From NCBI GenBank assembly GCA_020050835.1, contig JAGVKB010000154.1, positions 124,001-188,000 of the forward strand: 64,000 nt of DNA. Reading direction: 5' to 3'. Below, piece by piece: positions 6,982-16,395 of this stretch (position 1 is the stretch's first letter; every line of letters starts with the position of its first letter). The notes beneath the pieces are model-generated. The model was given only the letters and a program-made list of their open reading frames with translations, did no database searches and was not told where the DNA came from. This DNA is from Candidatus Obscuribacterales bacterium. Lineage in GTDB: Bacteria; Cyanobacteriota; Vampirovibrionia; Obscuribacterales; Obscuribacteraceae. The translations under genes were made by a program, and so were the position numbers.

Positions 6982-9459
6982 ATGCCGCCACTGAATCGAG
7001 AAAGACCGCTCGATCAGGCGACAACTGACGCATCACCGGCGAGCGCTGGCTACCACCAAAGACAGACCGGCACTCCGAAGTCAAATTTAACTAGCTGGCT
7101 GGCCGATCAAAACAACCAAGATCGGCATGACTGGCTGGCAGCGTTGTTGATTCTGGCATTGATATTGCTGGTCTTTTCCAAGACCGTCGTGCTCGGATTA
7201 CCGATCTCCAAGATATCTCGGTTAAATGAATGGGATTCACTCTATGGAGCCTTCTGGACCGGTCGGGGCGGCAATTGCGATCCATCAATCGTCCAGCTTC
7301 TGGTTCCTTACTACTTTCTGGTGGCAAAGATCTGGACTAGCGGGCATCTGCCGCTCTGGAATCCGTTTAGCGGGTTTGGCACTCCTTTGATCGGCGACAT
7401 TCAAGCTGGGGTGTTCTCCCCTTTGCGCCTGGTGTTCGACTTGAATCCGCGCATGCACACTTACAATCTGCTCCTGGTATCAGAGGTGCTCGGGGCGGCA
7501 GTTTGCACATTCCTGGCCGCAAGAGCGCTGGAATTCAAACGATACACCTGTCTCTTTGCGGCGCTCACCTTCGCCTTGTGCCCATACAATCTGCATTACC
7601 TGGAGACCATGTCGGGTCCGTCTTTCTGCCTGCTTCCTGCTCTTATCTGGCTGTTCGTCCGCGTCGCTCAAAATCCCACGGTTGGGCGAGCTTCACTGGC
7701 CGGGATAGGCTGCGCGGCGGCGATTCTGTCCGGGCATCCGGAGAATTCTTTCTTCAATATCAGCTTTGCTGCTCTCTTGATGGTTGCACTCATGTTCTTC
7801 GCACCCTCTAGCAAGACGACTGCTAGCCGACAGTTGATCGATGTCATTGGCAGCCTTTTTTGCGCTGGGCTGGTCGCCTTTTGCCTGTCAGCGCCAGTAC
7901 TGTTGCCGTTTCTCGAGTATCTGCTCAACTCCGATAGTTATAAGTTCGGGATCGGGGGCTCAACCTGGGTACCCTGGCAAGGCATCGGCTACAATCTCCT
8001 CCAGCCGGGATTCGGCGAAGCCAGCCCGTTTCTGGGCATCATTTCGGCCGTAGTTTTGCCGCTCTCCATCTTGCTGGCCTGCAACGGCAGACGAAGATTG
8101 TTGAGCTTGCTCATAGTGGCGTTGACCGCTTTCGCATTTACCGCCCGCTTGGGGCTGCTCAACGACATCTTCATCACAAAGCCGTTTAACTGCCTGATTA
8201 CCGTCTACTGCCTGCCGGTCTTTCTATTACTGGCAACACTCGTCTGCGCCGGTGGACTGGAAGAGCTAGTCGAAAACACCCGCATCGGCATAAATGCCAC
8301 ATTCATCACATTGCTGCTGGCAATCGTGCTCGTCTTCGGACTGCCCTGGTTGCTTCACACCCTCCACTTGAGGCTGGCGGTGGGCGACTTCGACATGATG
8401 ATTCCGCACATGGACGTCAATTTCCGGATCTGGTTTCAGCAGATCGGCTTGCTTTCGGCGGCTATTTTGGTCTTTGTGCTCAGCAAGCGTTGCTCGTGGA
8501 TGCCGAGAGCCGCATTACCATTAACGCTGCTGGTTGTAACTTTCATTAGCCAGACGAGCGTAGCGAAAGGCTCACTTCCGATCCAAACAAAGTTTGCTTA
8601 CCCGGCAGTCGATCCGATCCCACTTTTGCAAAGGACCAGAGATCGCCTGGTGGCAATCGGCGATCACCTTTGCCGCCCGAGCACAACAGCAGTTTATGGC
8701 GTAGCCGACATCCGCACGCATAATCCGCTCTTCCCGAATCGCTACACAGACTTCATGAAGGGCTCCGGAGCTCAGGTTGACATGTTCAACCAGCTGTTCA
8801 AATCGGCCTCGAGCAAACTTTTGGATGTGGCGAATGTTCGCTATGTCCTGAGCCTCGAACCGCTTGCAGACGCCGACAAAGCACCTGGGACCCGACCAGA
8901 TTTGCATCTGATTACCACCACCTCCCAGGGCATTCGAGTGTATGAGCGCAGGAATTACCTGCCGCGAGCCTATATCGTTCACAACTGGCTGTTAGCCAGC
9001 TCCGGAGCTGATGCCTTGCGGATCATGAGTACCGAAGAGTTCAATCCACGGGCTGAAGCTGTAATTGAATCTCCGCTGCTATCTATGCCGCAAACAGGCG
9101 CTGCGAGCAGCAAGCCGGAAGGCCAGGTGAAGATTGAATTCATCGGTCCGAATCAATTGCGGCTGAGTACCGCTGCCAGGCAAGCCGGATTATTGGTGCT
9201 GGCTGACACTTACTATCCCGGCTGGGTAGCCAGACTCGATGGCGCGGAAGTCCCGATCATTAGAGCAAACTATCTGTTTCGCGGCGTGGCAATACCCTCC
9301 GGTGAGCACCAGCTCGTCTTCGAGTATCGGCCGCTCTCTTTCTTCGTGGGAGCGGCCCTTGCCTCTGGCTGTATTGCTTTACTGATACTGCTGGCCGTCC
9401 TGCAATCCAACAAGACCAGGCGGCAATCGCTGCCGGCGACCGGTCAATCCTCCGCCTAG
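6982..9459 (+). CDS. YfhO-family polytopic membrane protein
   Basis: 825 residues from the ATG at 6982 (an in-frame TTG at 6907 would add 25 residues). After a polar N-terminus it has about a dozen hydrophobic helices, a large extracytoplasmic C-terminal domain and a final helix. Family features seen: the first loop motif LPLWNPFSGFGTPL, and the C-terminal block DTYYPGWVARLDG followed by RANYLFRGV. YfhO proteins are GT-C-like membrane proteins; characterised members in Gram-positive bacteria glycosylate lipoteichoic or related polymers using polyprenyl-phosphate sugars. That role is inferred here. Its stop overlaps the stop of the converging gene by 4 nt. Related to, but shorter than, the two YfhO proteins near the end of the window. 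Confidence 0.85.
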   Translation: MPPLNRERPLDQATTDASPASAGYHQRQTGTPKSNLTSWLADQNNQDRHDWLAALLILALILLVFSKTVVLGLPISKISRLNEWDSLYGAFWTGRGGNCDPSIVQLLVPYYFLVAKIWTSGHLPLWNPFSGFGTPLIGDIQAGVFSPLRLVFDLNPRMHTYNLLLVSEVLGAAVCTFLAARALEFKRYTCLFAALTFALCPYNLHYLETMSGPSFCLLPALIWLFVRVAQNPTVGRASLAGIGCAAAILSGHPENSFFNISFAALLMVALMFFAPSSKTTASRQLIDVIGSLFCAGLVAFCLSAPVLLPFLEYLLNSDSYKFGIGGSTWVPWQGIGYNLLQPGFGEASPFLGIISAVVLPLSILLACNGRRRLLSLLIVALTAFAFTARLGLLNDIFITKPFNCLITVYCLPVFLLLATLVCAGGLEELVENTRIGINATFITLLLAIVLVFGLPWLLHTLHLRLAVGDFDMMIPHMDVNFRIWFQQIGLLSAAILVFVLSKRCSWMPRAALPLTLLVVTFISQTSVAKGSLPIQTKFAYPAVDPIPLLQRTRDRLVAIGDHLCRPSTTAVYGVADIRTHNPLFPNRYTDFMKGSGAQVDMFNQLFKSASSKLLDVANVRYVLSLEPLADADKAPGTRPDLHLITTTSQGIRVYERRNYLPRAYIVHNWLLASSGADALRIMSTEEFNPRAEAVIESPLLSMPQTGAASSKPEGQVKIEFIGPNQLRLSTAARQAGLLVLADTYYPGWVARLDGAEVPIIRANYLFRGVAIPSGEHQLVFEYRPLSFFVGAALASGCIALLILLAVLQSNKTRRQSLPATGQSSA

Positions 9460-11135
9460 CGAGACAGGTCGGATTTGACGGACCAGCCAAATCGCTTGGC
9501 GCGGGCGCCAAACTCTTCCCGCGACGAGATCCTTTCCCAGGCACCGAAATCAGGGGCATAAAGGATCATCTGTTTGAATGGATAGCGGCCCAGGAGCAGC
9601 ACTCCGGATCTGTCCTCGAGAGCATCCTTCGTCACAAACAAGCGGCCGGTTATGACATTGGCGTTAATGCTCCTGTCATTGAGCGTTGTACGCACAAGAT
9701 TTTGAAAGTCCCATACACCGTCGACGACCGGCGCCCACCTGACATATCTGGTGATACCGCCGATGATGATTGAGTCGCCGGGCTTGATCTCCGCAGCATG
9801 ATTCTTGATAGCCGCCATCAGCTGCTTCTGCGAGTTCCAAGAAATGATCCAGGGTTTGGCGAACTGCCAATCTACTAACACGAATGAACCGCACAACGCG
9901 GAGACCAGCGCTGCAAAAATGATGTTACGAATCCTTAGCGGCACCGATTTAAATACATCACGCAATATGGCCAGGATTCCGGCTACGGCAAATGAGGCGC
10001 CCAGTGAACCGCATACATTGACGCGATTGCGCCATCCGTCCAAGACAGGCTGATGCTCAGGACTGAATCCAAAGATGGTGTAGGAGCACACGATGGTGAT
10101 CAAGCCTAAGACAACGATGAAAAGGCAACGGCCCCTGTCAAATGCAGGTTGCAACTTGGTCTGTTCCGACACGCACCAGAACACAGCACCAACTGTGAAT
10201 GCCAGACAAACCCAGGAGAGCACTGAAAGTCCTTCCTTCCAAGCTTCGCCGATCATCGAGCCGCAAAAGGAGACCAGATAAGGCGAAAGACTAACGTTGA
10301 TGCCCAGTAGCATGACGTTCATGAAGTTCGGCAAACTAAAGCAAGTCTGGTAATTCCAACCAAGTCCCAGCGCTGGCAGCACCTTACTGCGGTAAATCAC
10401 CATGCTTAGCGCAATCAAGAAGAAGGGCAATTGGCGCAGAACGAACAGCTTGAATCCAACACGCTTGAGCCCGACCGGCTCGCCGTTTAGAAGAGTCACC
10501 AGCGGATAAAGAACTACCAGCGGCAGCGTTTGCTCGTAGTTATATACGGAACAGAAATATGCCATTGCGGCAAGCTGAAACAACCAGTTGCGCCGCTCAT
10601 CCAGCGCTTTTATAAAGAGCCAGAGGCTGAGCGTGAAGAAAGAAGCGCTTACCTGCTCACCGGAGGCTGTTATGTAATAGTGGGAGGCATCATGCGTCGG
10701 ATACAACAAAAAAAGAGCGGCAGTCGCCAGGGCGATCGCCCGGCTGCGCACAAGCCTGGTCACAGCCAGATAGAGAAACCACCCGCCGAAAAACTCCGTC
10801 ACGTAACAGACCAGGTGGTATAGAAACGGCTTTTCCCAAGCCAAGAAAAAGATCGGTCCGAAATGGAGCGCTTCTAACGGTCTGACTATTATTCTTGGAT
10901 CCCAGAACAGCGCCGAGACCAGAGCGCCAAAGGTATGTTCGACGAAATGTAAATTACCGAAGTAAATCCATTCGTCCTGATAGACGCCGACATTCTTTAC
11001 ATTAAGACCAAATGCAACCACTTCAAGTAAGAGCAGACACAGGAATGGCCAAAGCCAACCAGCGCTCTTGCTCACGGTGCCGGAAGGCGGGAGCACCTCT
11101 GTCTTGCTTTGACTAACAGCGGCGATCTCGCTCAT
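9456..11135 (-). CDS. Polytopic membrane protein, GT-C glycosyltransferase-like
   Basis: 559 residues with roughly eleven hydrophobic segments and a short soluble C-terminus. The first extracytoplasmic loop has VYQDEWIYFGN, an acidic loop after the first helix as in GT-C enzymes, where the acidic residue binds metal or acts as base. No known family name can be assigned with certainty. The likely job is transfer of a sugar from a polyprenyl-phosphate donor on the outer membrane face. It is a single-gene unit, with its 3' end overlapping the YfhO gene by 4 nt and its 5' end facing the GT2 gene at 11510. Start ATG at 11135 with AAGGA about 14 nt upstream. Confidence 0.65.
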   Translation of the reverse strand: MSEIAAVSQSKTEVLPPSGTVSKSAGWLWPFLCLLLLEVVAFGLNVKNVGVYQDEWIYFGNLHFVEHTFGALVSALFWDPRIIVRPLEALHFGPIFFLAWEKPFLYHLVCYVTEFFGGWFLYLAVTRLVRSRAIALATAALFLLYPTHDASHYYITASGEQVSASFFTLSLWLFIKALDERRNWLFQLAAMAYFCSVYNYEQTLPLVVLYPLVTLLNGEPVGLKRVGFKLFVLRQLPFFLIALSMVIYRSKVLPALGLGWNYQTCFSLPNFMNVMLLGINVSLSPYLVSFCGSMIGEAWKEGLSVLSWVCLAFTVGAVFWCVSEQTKLQPAFDRGRCLFIVVLGLITIVCSYTIFGFSPEHQPVLDGWRNRVNVCGSLGASFAVAGILAILRDVFKSVPLRIRNIIFAALVSALCGSFVLVDWQFAKPWIISWNSQKQLMAAIKNHAAEIKPGDSIIIGGITRYVRWAPVVDGVWDFQNLVRTTLNDRSINANVITGRLFVTKDALEDRSGVLLLGRYPFKQMILYAPDFGAWERISSREEFGARAKRFGWSVKSDLSR

Positions 11136-11509
11136 CAGATAGCTTTAGTTCCTTAAGACCTGTCACCAAACGCAGAGACAGGGCGTAAATTCTAGCATTG
11201 CTTCCTCTTTAGATCTGCCTCTCCCGACTAATCAGCCGGCAATTGATGGCAACAGAATGGGCGAAACAAGAACGCGCGCTCATTTGGAGATTTAACTCAA
11301 GTAGCGGCCGATTCGAAATGATAGATTCAACATCAAACTAGAATGGCTGAGCGAGCAGCCTGGATGACAGATCGCTAATATTTAATTGATGAACATCTTT
11401 TCAGGCGAAATTGGCAATCTTGTAAAGTCGTCGCATCCTTGATAACTTATGGCTGTCCAACGCAGCTCAGCTCCGGCGGCTGTTTTCCATTTGAGGTTAA
11501 GTCCCGACA
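11136..11509. other. Divergent intergenic region
   Basis: 374 nt between the GT-C-like gene (minus) and the GT2 gene (plus), probably carrying both promoters. On the plus strand TAGAAT (11339-11344) and TTGTAA (11420-11425) followed 15 nt later by GATAAC (11441-11446) are candidate elements, none strong. On the minus strand a TAGAAT lies near 11190. No small gene or RNA structure is recognisable. Confidence 0.3.
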
Positions 11510-12529
11510 GTGCGCGCAGAACAAGCTACTATCCTGACGATAGTGATTCCGCTCTACAATGAAGAGAGCAATATCAAAGGGCTGTTCGTGCGCCTGAAGC
11601 AACTCGAAGAGCGCTTGCGTCCGGTCGGGTTGGAAATAGTTTTCGTCGATGACTGCTCGCAAGATCAAACCGTCAATCTGGTCAAGGAGCTCTGCCGGCA
11701 GAACGAGAATGTTCGGCTAATTAGCTTCGCGAAGAATTCCGGCAGTCATGCCGCAATCATGGCTGGAGTTGTAGCCAGTAATGGCGACTGCGTCATGTTT
11801 ATCGCCGGCGATCTGCAGGATCCGCCTGAAATCATTCCTGAATTGCTCGAGAAATGGCGCGCCGGCGACAGCATCGTCTGGGCCGCTCGCACAGAGGTGC
11901 TCGGACAGAAACGGCAGGACACCTTCTTCTCGTCGATGTACTGGTTGATGGTTCACCACCTCAATCATCTTCCTATACCAAAGACCGGAGTAGACTTCTT
12001 CTTAATCGACCGAAAGGTTGTCGAAGCGATCGCTCCCCGTCACGATTGCAACATTCCTTACTTTCAAATCGTAGCTGAGACCGGCTTCAAAACTGGCATC
12101 GTTTACTATTCAAAAGCCAATCGCGGCGGAGGCAAGTCGGGATGGACTCTTAAGAAGAAGCTGTTACTGGTGCTCGATACGCTTCTGTTCTCACCGGTTC
12201 CGCTGCGAGCCTTTACAGCGCTGGGCGCGGCATTGGCTGTTACCGGCGGGCTGTCAGCAATGATTGCCGGAATCGCACACTTTGTCCTGGGAGCAGCGGT
12301 CGATCTCTTCCTTCTGATTTGGATCGCCATGTCATTCTTCTGCGGATTGCAAATGACTATGATTGGTTTAGTCGGCGAGTATCTGCTTTTAACACTCAAG
12401 GAAAGCCGCCGCGCGCCGCGCTACGTTGTGGCCGAACGGGTCAATTTCAGCGAGCCAAATCAAAGGCAGCAAGCCGAGGCGTACAGCATGCCCGCGAGAA
12501 CGGCGACGGCGCAGATTATTAGCAACTAG
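11510..12529 (+). CDS. Polyprenyl-phosphate glycosyltransferase, GtrB/ArnC-like GT2 with two C-terminal helices
   Basis: 339 residues from a GTG at 11510 (GAGG about 13 nt upstream). The GT-A domain has LTIVIPLYNEESN, IVFVDDCSQD and the metal-binding FIAGDLQDPPE, the D-x-D-like QDPP block typical of DPM1/GtrB enzymes. Two hydrophobic helices at about 230-255 and 265-290 form the membrane anchor. Such proteins transfer a hexose or aminoarabinose from its nucleotide to undecaprenyl phosphate on the cytosolic face; the product is flipped and used by GT-C enzymes. It lies between two GT-C-like genes (9456-11135 and 12568-14262), which fits this division of labour. Confidence 0.9.
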   Translation: MRAEQATILTIVIPLYNEESNIKGLFVRLKQLEERLRPVGLEIVFVDDCSQDQTVNLVKELCRQNENVRLISFAKNSGSHAAIMAGVVASNGDCVMFIAGDLQDPPEIIPELLEKWRAGDSIVWAARTEVLGQKRQDTFFSSMYWLMVHHLNHLPIPKTGVDFFLIDRKVVEAIAPRHDCNIPYFQIVAETGFKTGIVYYSKANRGGGKSGWTLKKKLLLVLDTLLFSPVPLRAFTALGAALAVTGGLSAMIAGIAHFVLGAAVDLFLLIWIAMSFFCGLQMTMIGLVGEYLLLTLKESRRAPRYVVAERVNFSEPNQRQQAEAYSMPARTATAQIISN

Positions 12530-12533
12530 TTGC

Positions 12534-12556
12534 CGGGCGATGCATGGCACCGCCCG
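12534..12556. terminator. Hairpin between convergent genes
   Basis: CGGGCG (12534-12539) pairs with CGCCCG (12551-12556), and TGC-ATG-GCA inside the loop extends the stem after one A-C mismatch. An AT-rich tail follows (ATTATTTAC). It lies in the 38-nt gap between the converging GT2 and GT-C genes, so it may act as a two-way terminator. Confidence 0.6.
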
Positions 12557-12567
12557 ATTATTTACTT

Positions 12568-14262
12568 CTACTTCTGCCGGTAAAGATAAAGCGTCGTGCC
12601 GTCTGGCAAGACGTGACTGCCGCGCAGATCGAACTTGCCGCTGTGCTCAACGAAATCAATCAGCTTGGCATAGCTCTTCTCGCTGGCATCGTCTCGCAGC
12701 AGATTGCCTTGATAGCCTGATTTCAGCAGGTACCACTGATAATAAAGCGCCACGGTCGGATCGAAACGAACATCATCGCCCATCACTGTCCAGCGGCGCG
12801 AAGTTGTCGGTCTGACCGGACTGCCCAGCATCCGGCCGATCAGCTCAAACGTATTGCCGTTCAGCTGCACATAATCAGGAAGGATATTGAGATAGACTGC
12901 CTTCTTACCCTCGAAATCATCGATCGTGCGCAGCACCCACTCCTGGCCCCAATCTTGCGGAGGCTGCGGATTGCTATGCCGAATCTGTGTCTCGCGTTTG
13001 TCGCGAGCAGTCAGTCCGATCGTCTCCACCATGTTGACTCCCAGCTTCTCGGAGATCTGGGCGACAGCAGGCGGAGCCGCAAGCGGGTAGGGCGCAAAAT
13101 TGAAAGAGACGAATTGCAACAGCCCGGCCGCGATCAATGCCACGACAGCACCAGCGAGCGCCCGCTTCTCCATCAATCTGGACAGAGCATATCCGCTGTA
13201 GACAGCGACAGCGACAGTGGCCGGAGCGTCATATCGAAACGATGGAAACGCCCAGGTCAGCGTGCTCAGAAGAACCACACCGCCGAAGGCGGACAGCGCC
13301 AGCGGTAACAGTCGAAAATGAACGCCGCGCTCAATCATAGGCAGGCTGCAAAAGAATGCTATGCAAAACAGCGGAGACAGGATGGCCGGCAAGCTGTTGG
13401 CATAAAACTGCAGATCTCGCGGAAATACCTCAGCCAAGGTCAGTTTGCCCATGAACTGCTGATTGTCCTGGGCCAGAAACTTGATGTGATTGAGATTGGT
13501 CAGCAGCCAGGGCAAGCCGCACAACACGGTCAGAACGGCTGCCCCGAAAAGTTGCAAGCTGAGGTTCCAGCGCTTGCTCCTCCAATCGATAAGGGCGCTT
13601 TCTACAAATAAAAACAGACCGGGACCGACTAAGTATGCGGCGGCAATCTGCTTACTCAAGCAGACGGCGCCGAGGCTGAGACCGAGCAGCAGCGTTCGTC
13701 CCAGCGACGGCGAGGAACGCCACCAGAACATCATGAAAAGCCCGAAACTGACCATCGACAGCAATGGTGCATCCAGAGCAAAACCATGATTCATGCAGGA
13801 CGTTTGCGGATAGAGGTTGACCAGAACCGCCGCAATTGCCGCAGCACGCCAGCTGCCGGTCAAAAGGCGCGCGGTGCCAAACACTGTCGCCGACAATATG
13901 GCATTGAACAGCATGACGGACACGGCATTTACCCAGTGCCCGCATCCCAGAGCCAATCGCAGCAAACCGTTGATTATCATCACGGTCGGCGGATAAACCC
14001 GATTGACGGTCAACATGTTGTACCACCAATCGACTCTCCAGAACTTGGGATGCCTGAGGAGATCGGCATAGCGAAAGCTTCCCAAGATGTAAGAAGAATC
14101 GTCGGGCGCCGGCAGCGCGTGATCCAACCAATGCCAGAGTCCCACCATAGCGGCGAAGAAAAACACAATCGCCAAAACGACAGGCACCGTCCAAGCGGAC
14201 TGCACCACTTTCGGTGCAGCCCGCTCGACAGACGCTTCTGCTGTTCTTATGACTGCAGTCAT
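12568..14262 (-). CDS. GT-C membrane glycosyltransferase (PMT/ArnT-like, GT39/83 type)
   Basis: 564 residues. The start at 14262 is chosen because its ATG overlaps the stop of the upstream methyltransferase gene (TAATG) and AGAAGG lies in range. About eleven membrane segments and a soluble C-terminal part of about 130 residues. The first loop after helix 1 contains APDDSSYILG, with the acidic pair expected of PMT/ArnT GT-C enzymes, followed by VNRVYPPTVMIING. Role: transfer of a sugar from a polyprenyl-phosphate donor outside the cytoplasm. It is the last gene of the seven-gene minus-strand operon that makes diamino-sugar intermediates, so it may transfer a sugar modified by that operon. Confidence 0.75.
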   Translation of the reverse strand: MTAVIRTAEASVERAAPKVVQSAWTVPVVLAIVFFFAAMVGLWHWLDHALPAPDDSSYILGSFRYADLLRHPKFWRVDWWYNMLTVNRVYPPTVMIINGLLRLALGCGHWVNAVSVMLFNAILSATVFGTARLLTGSWRAAAIAAVLVNLYPQTSCMNHGFALDAPLLSMVSFGLFMMFWWRSSPSLGRTLLLGLSLGAVCLSKQIAAAYLVGPGLFLFVESALIDWRSKRWNLSLQLFGAAVLTVLCGLPWLLTNLNHIKFLAQDNQQFMGKLTLAEVFPRDLQFYANSLPAILSPLFCIAFFCSLPMIERGVHFRLLPLALSAFGGVVLLSTLTWAFPSFRYDAPATVAVAVYSGYALSRLMEKRALAGAVVALIAAGLLQFVSFNFAPYPLAAPPAVAQISEKLGVNMVETIGLTARDKRETQIRHSNPQPPQDWGQEWVLRTIDDFEGKKAVYLNILPDYVQLNGNTFELIGRMLGSPVRPTTSRRWTVMGDDVRFDPTVALYYQWYLLKSGYQGNLLRDDASEKSYAKLIDFVEHSGKFDLRGSHVLPDGTTLYLYRQK

Positions 14263-15059
14263 TAAGCCTTCTTGCGGAAGACGCATACACCAGGGTAGCC
14301 AATCTTGTCGAATTCAGCGGGCGCGATGCCGGCTCTTTGCAGATCGGTAGCGACACGATTGATGGCATGCAGATGCTGCGGTGCCTCCGGAGCCATGACC
14401 AACGGCTGCAAGACTCTCGACAAGAACACATAGAAGCCGAGGCTCTCATAAGCGATCAGATCGGCTTTCGGCGCCAGATGTGCAATCATGCGCTCCTTAC
14501 TAATCAACTGATTGTGCGGCACCAGGTACATCTTATCCAAACCGCATTGCTCGCGGCAATCATCCAGCGCAGACCAGCTTTCCGACCAGCCTTCACTCAA
14601 CAGGTAGAGCCCACCTGGAGCCAGGCAATCGAAGATATTGTCGACAGCCTGAAATTGTAGCTTCTCTTCCGGCAGGTTAATCAAGCAACGCAGAGTGATG
14701 GCCACGTCAAACGGCGCGTAAGGCTTGACCGTCTCACTAAGCTTCAAGATGTCGCCGTGCAGACAAGTCACGTTCTTCAAACCTTCACTGGCACAAAGCT
14801 CAGCTGCTTGCTTCACGTAGTTCTCCACATAATCAATCGCCACGACCGATTTGGCGTTCTTGGCGAACTCTTTCGTGGATACACCGTCGCCGCAACCGAC
14901 ATCAAGCACTTTCTTGCCAGCGGGAAGATGCTTGAGCATCGCCGCTTCGACCGCTCTTTGCAGATAAGGGTCGCGCCCGGTCGGCTTCAAGCCCATGTCA
15001 TCCAGCGGGGTTAGGCTTTTGGCTTCCCAGTATTGTTTGATCTGTTCACTTACGGTCAT
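14262..15059 (-). CDS. Class I SAM-dependent methyltransferase
   Basis: 265 residues. Motif I VLDVGCGDGVSTKEFA lies at about 51-66, VVAIDYVENYVK follows as the acidic motif, and the post-motifs FDVAITLRCLINLP and GGLYLLSEGW are clear. Arg-Cys-Leu in the motif IV region is similar to small-molecule methyltransferases acting on sugars or amines. TGGAGATTG precedes the ATG. Coupled through a TAATG overlap to the GT-C gene downstream and 98 nt behind the DegT aminotransferase, so N-methylation of the amino group made by that aminotransferase is a reasonable but unproven idea. Confidence 0.85.
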   Translation of the reverse strand: MTVSEQIKQYWEAKSLTPLDDMGLKPTGRDPYLQRAVEAAMLKHLPAGKKVLDVGCGDGVSTKEFAKNAKSVVAIDYVENYVKQAAELCASEGLKNVTCLHGDILKLSETVKPYAPFDVAITLRCLINLPEEKLQFQAVDNIFDCLAPGGLYLLSEGWSESWSALDDCREQCGLDKMYLVPHNQLISKERMIAHLAPKADLIAYESLGFYVFLSRVLQPLVMAPEAPQHLHAINRVATDLQRAGIAPAEFDKIGYPGVCVFRKKA

Positions 15060-15157
15060 TTTTCAATCTCCAACTTGCTTTTACGTTTGGTTGAACTCAA
15101 TCATTGAAACTTGGCACGAGGGCGGCGATTGCAGCAGCTTGACCTCGGCGATATCTG

Positions 15158-16345
15158 TTAACGGACGGCCGCACCGGCTCGAACGGATGCCACAGCAGCG
15201 GTTACGGCTGAAATCACTTTCTCAACATCCTGCTCGCTCAACTGCGGATAGATCGGCAGGAAGAAGGAGCGCTCCGATACACTCTCCGTATGAGGCAAGA
15301 CCAATCCGGTGGCATAGACCGGCTCCCTGTGAATCGGCGGGATGCCGCGACGGGTCGACACTCCACTCTCTTCAAGCTTCTGCATCACAGCGTTGCGCTC
15401 TTCGGCACCACCTCTTTGCAGGCGAAGCGGATAGGATTGATAATTCCAGAGCGTGGCGTAAGCAGGAGCGGTGATCAACTCGATGCCCTCTAGTTTCGCG
15501 AACGCCTGGTTGTACCGCGATGCAACCGACCGCCGGCGCTCCACAAAGGAATCCAGCTTTTCGAGCTGCTTGATACCGATCGCCGCCTGGAGATCAGTCA
15601 GGCGATAGTTGTATCCAAGCACGTCGTAGGTTTCTTGCGCCAGACAGCCTGCTTTGTGCCTGGCAAAATCAGAGCTGGAAGCGCCATGAGCTCGCAAGAC
15701 GCGCGCCTTGTCCGCCAGCGCTTGATCTTTGGTCAGCACCATTCCCCCTTCTCCGCAAGAGATGACTTTCCGCGGGTGAAAGCTCAAAGTGCCTACATGT
15801 CCGGAGGCTCCGATTGGTTTGCCTTTATATCTAGAACCAATTGCGCAGGCCGAATCTTCCATCAGCACCAAGCCATGCTTTGAGGCTAGCGCCGCCAATG
15901 AGTCTATGTCGCAGGCAATTCCGATCTGGTGAACAGCCAGAATTCCTTTCAAGCAATTGCCGGTCTTCTTGTTGCGCATGTCCGCGGTGTAGTTTGACTC
16001 AATGAAACTCTCCACGGCTACCGGGCAGATGTTGAGCGTATCTGGATCGATATCGACGAACTGAGGCTGAGCGCCTGAGTAACGAATGCCATTGGCAGTA
16101 GCAATAAAACTGTAGGACGGACAAAGTACGTCGTCGCCCGCCCCGATATTGTTGACGAGCATCGCCAAATGCAAGGCGGTCGTGCAGGATGTGCTGGCAA
16201 CGGCGTGCGCAGCGCCGGTATACTTTGCTACCGCTTCTTCAAAACGAGCCACCATCGGTCCCTGGCAAACCCAGCCGGTTTGCATCACTTCGGCGATCAA
16301 ATCCGTTTCGTCACCGCTAAAGCAGGGCTTGGCTATCGGAATCAT
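15158..16345 (-). CDS. DegT/DnrJ/EryC1/StrS family sugar aminotransferase
   Basis: 395 residues, the family's usual length. Signals: IPIAKPCFSGDE at the N-terminus, the cofactor loop STSCTTALHLAM, Asp of LMEDSACAIG which contacts the pyridine nitrogen of PLP, and SFHPRKVISCGEGGM with the aldimine Lys. The start is set by AAGGAGAT 11 nt before the ATG. These enzymes aminate a 3- or 4-keto nucleotide sugar with glutamate as donor. It is the second DegT gene in the operon, only about 35-40% similar by eye to the one at 16396, so it probably has another substrate. A 4-keto sugar would fit an SDR dehydratase made elsewhere in the cluster. Confidence 0.92.
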   Translation of the reverse strand: MIPIAKPCFSGDETDLIAEVMQTGWVCQGPMVARFEEAVAKYTGAAHAVASTSCTTALHLAMLVNNIGAGDDVLCPSYSFIATANGIRYSGAQPQFVDIDPDTLNICPVAVESFIESNYTADMRNKKTGNCLKGILAVHQIGIACDIDSLAALASKHGLVLMEDSACAIGSRYKGKPIGASGHVGTLSFHPRKVISCGEGGMVLTKDQALADKARVLRAHGASSSDFARHKAGCLAQETYDVLGYNYRLTDLQAAIGIKQLEKLDSFVERRRSVASRYNQAFAKLEGIELITAPAYATLWNYQSYPLRLQRGGAEERNAVMQKLEESGVSTRRGIPPIHREPVYATGLVLPHTESVSERSFFLPIYPQLSEQDVEKVISAVTAAVASVRAGAAVR

Positions 16346-16395
16346 GCTGGTGATATCTCCTTCTACCTTTTCTCTAAACCTTCAGGCAGCGACAG

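Noticed and set aside
13652-14449. Minus-strand open frame of 265 codons overlapping the GT-C and methyltransferase genes
   Set aside because: It lies in a different frame across the TAATG junction of two clear genes and has an Arg/Ser-rich composition.
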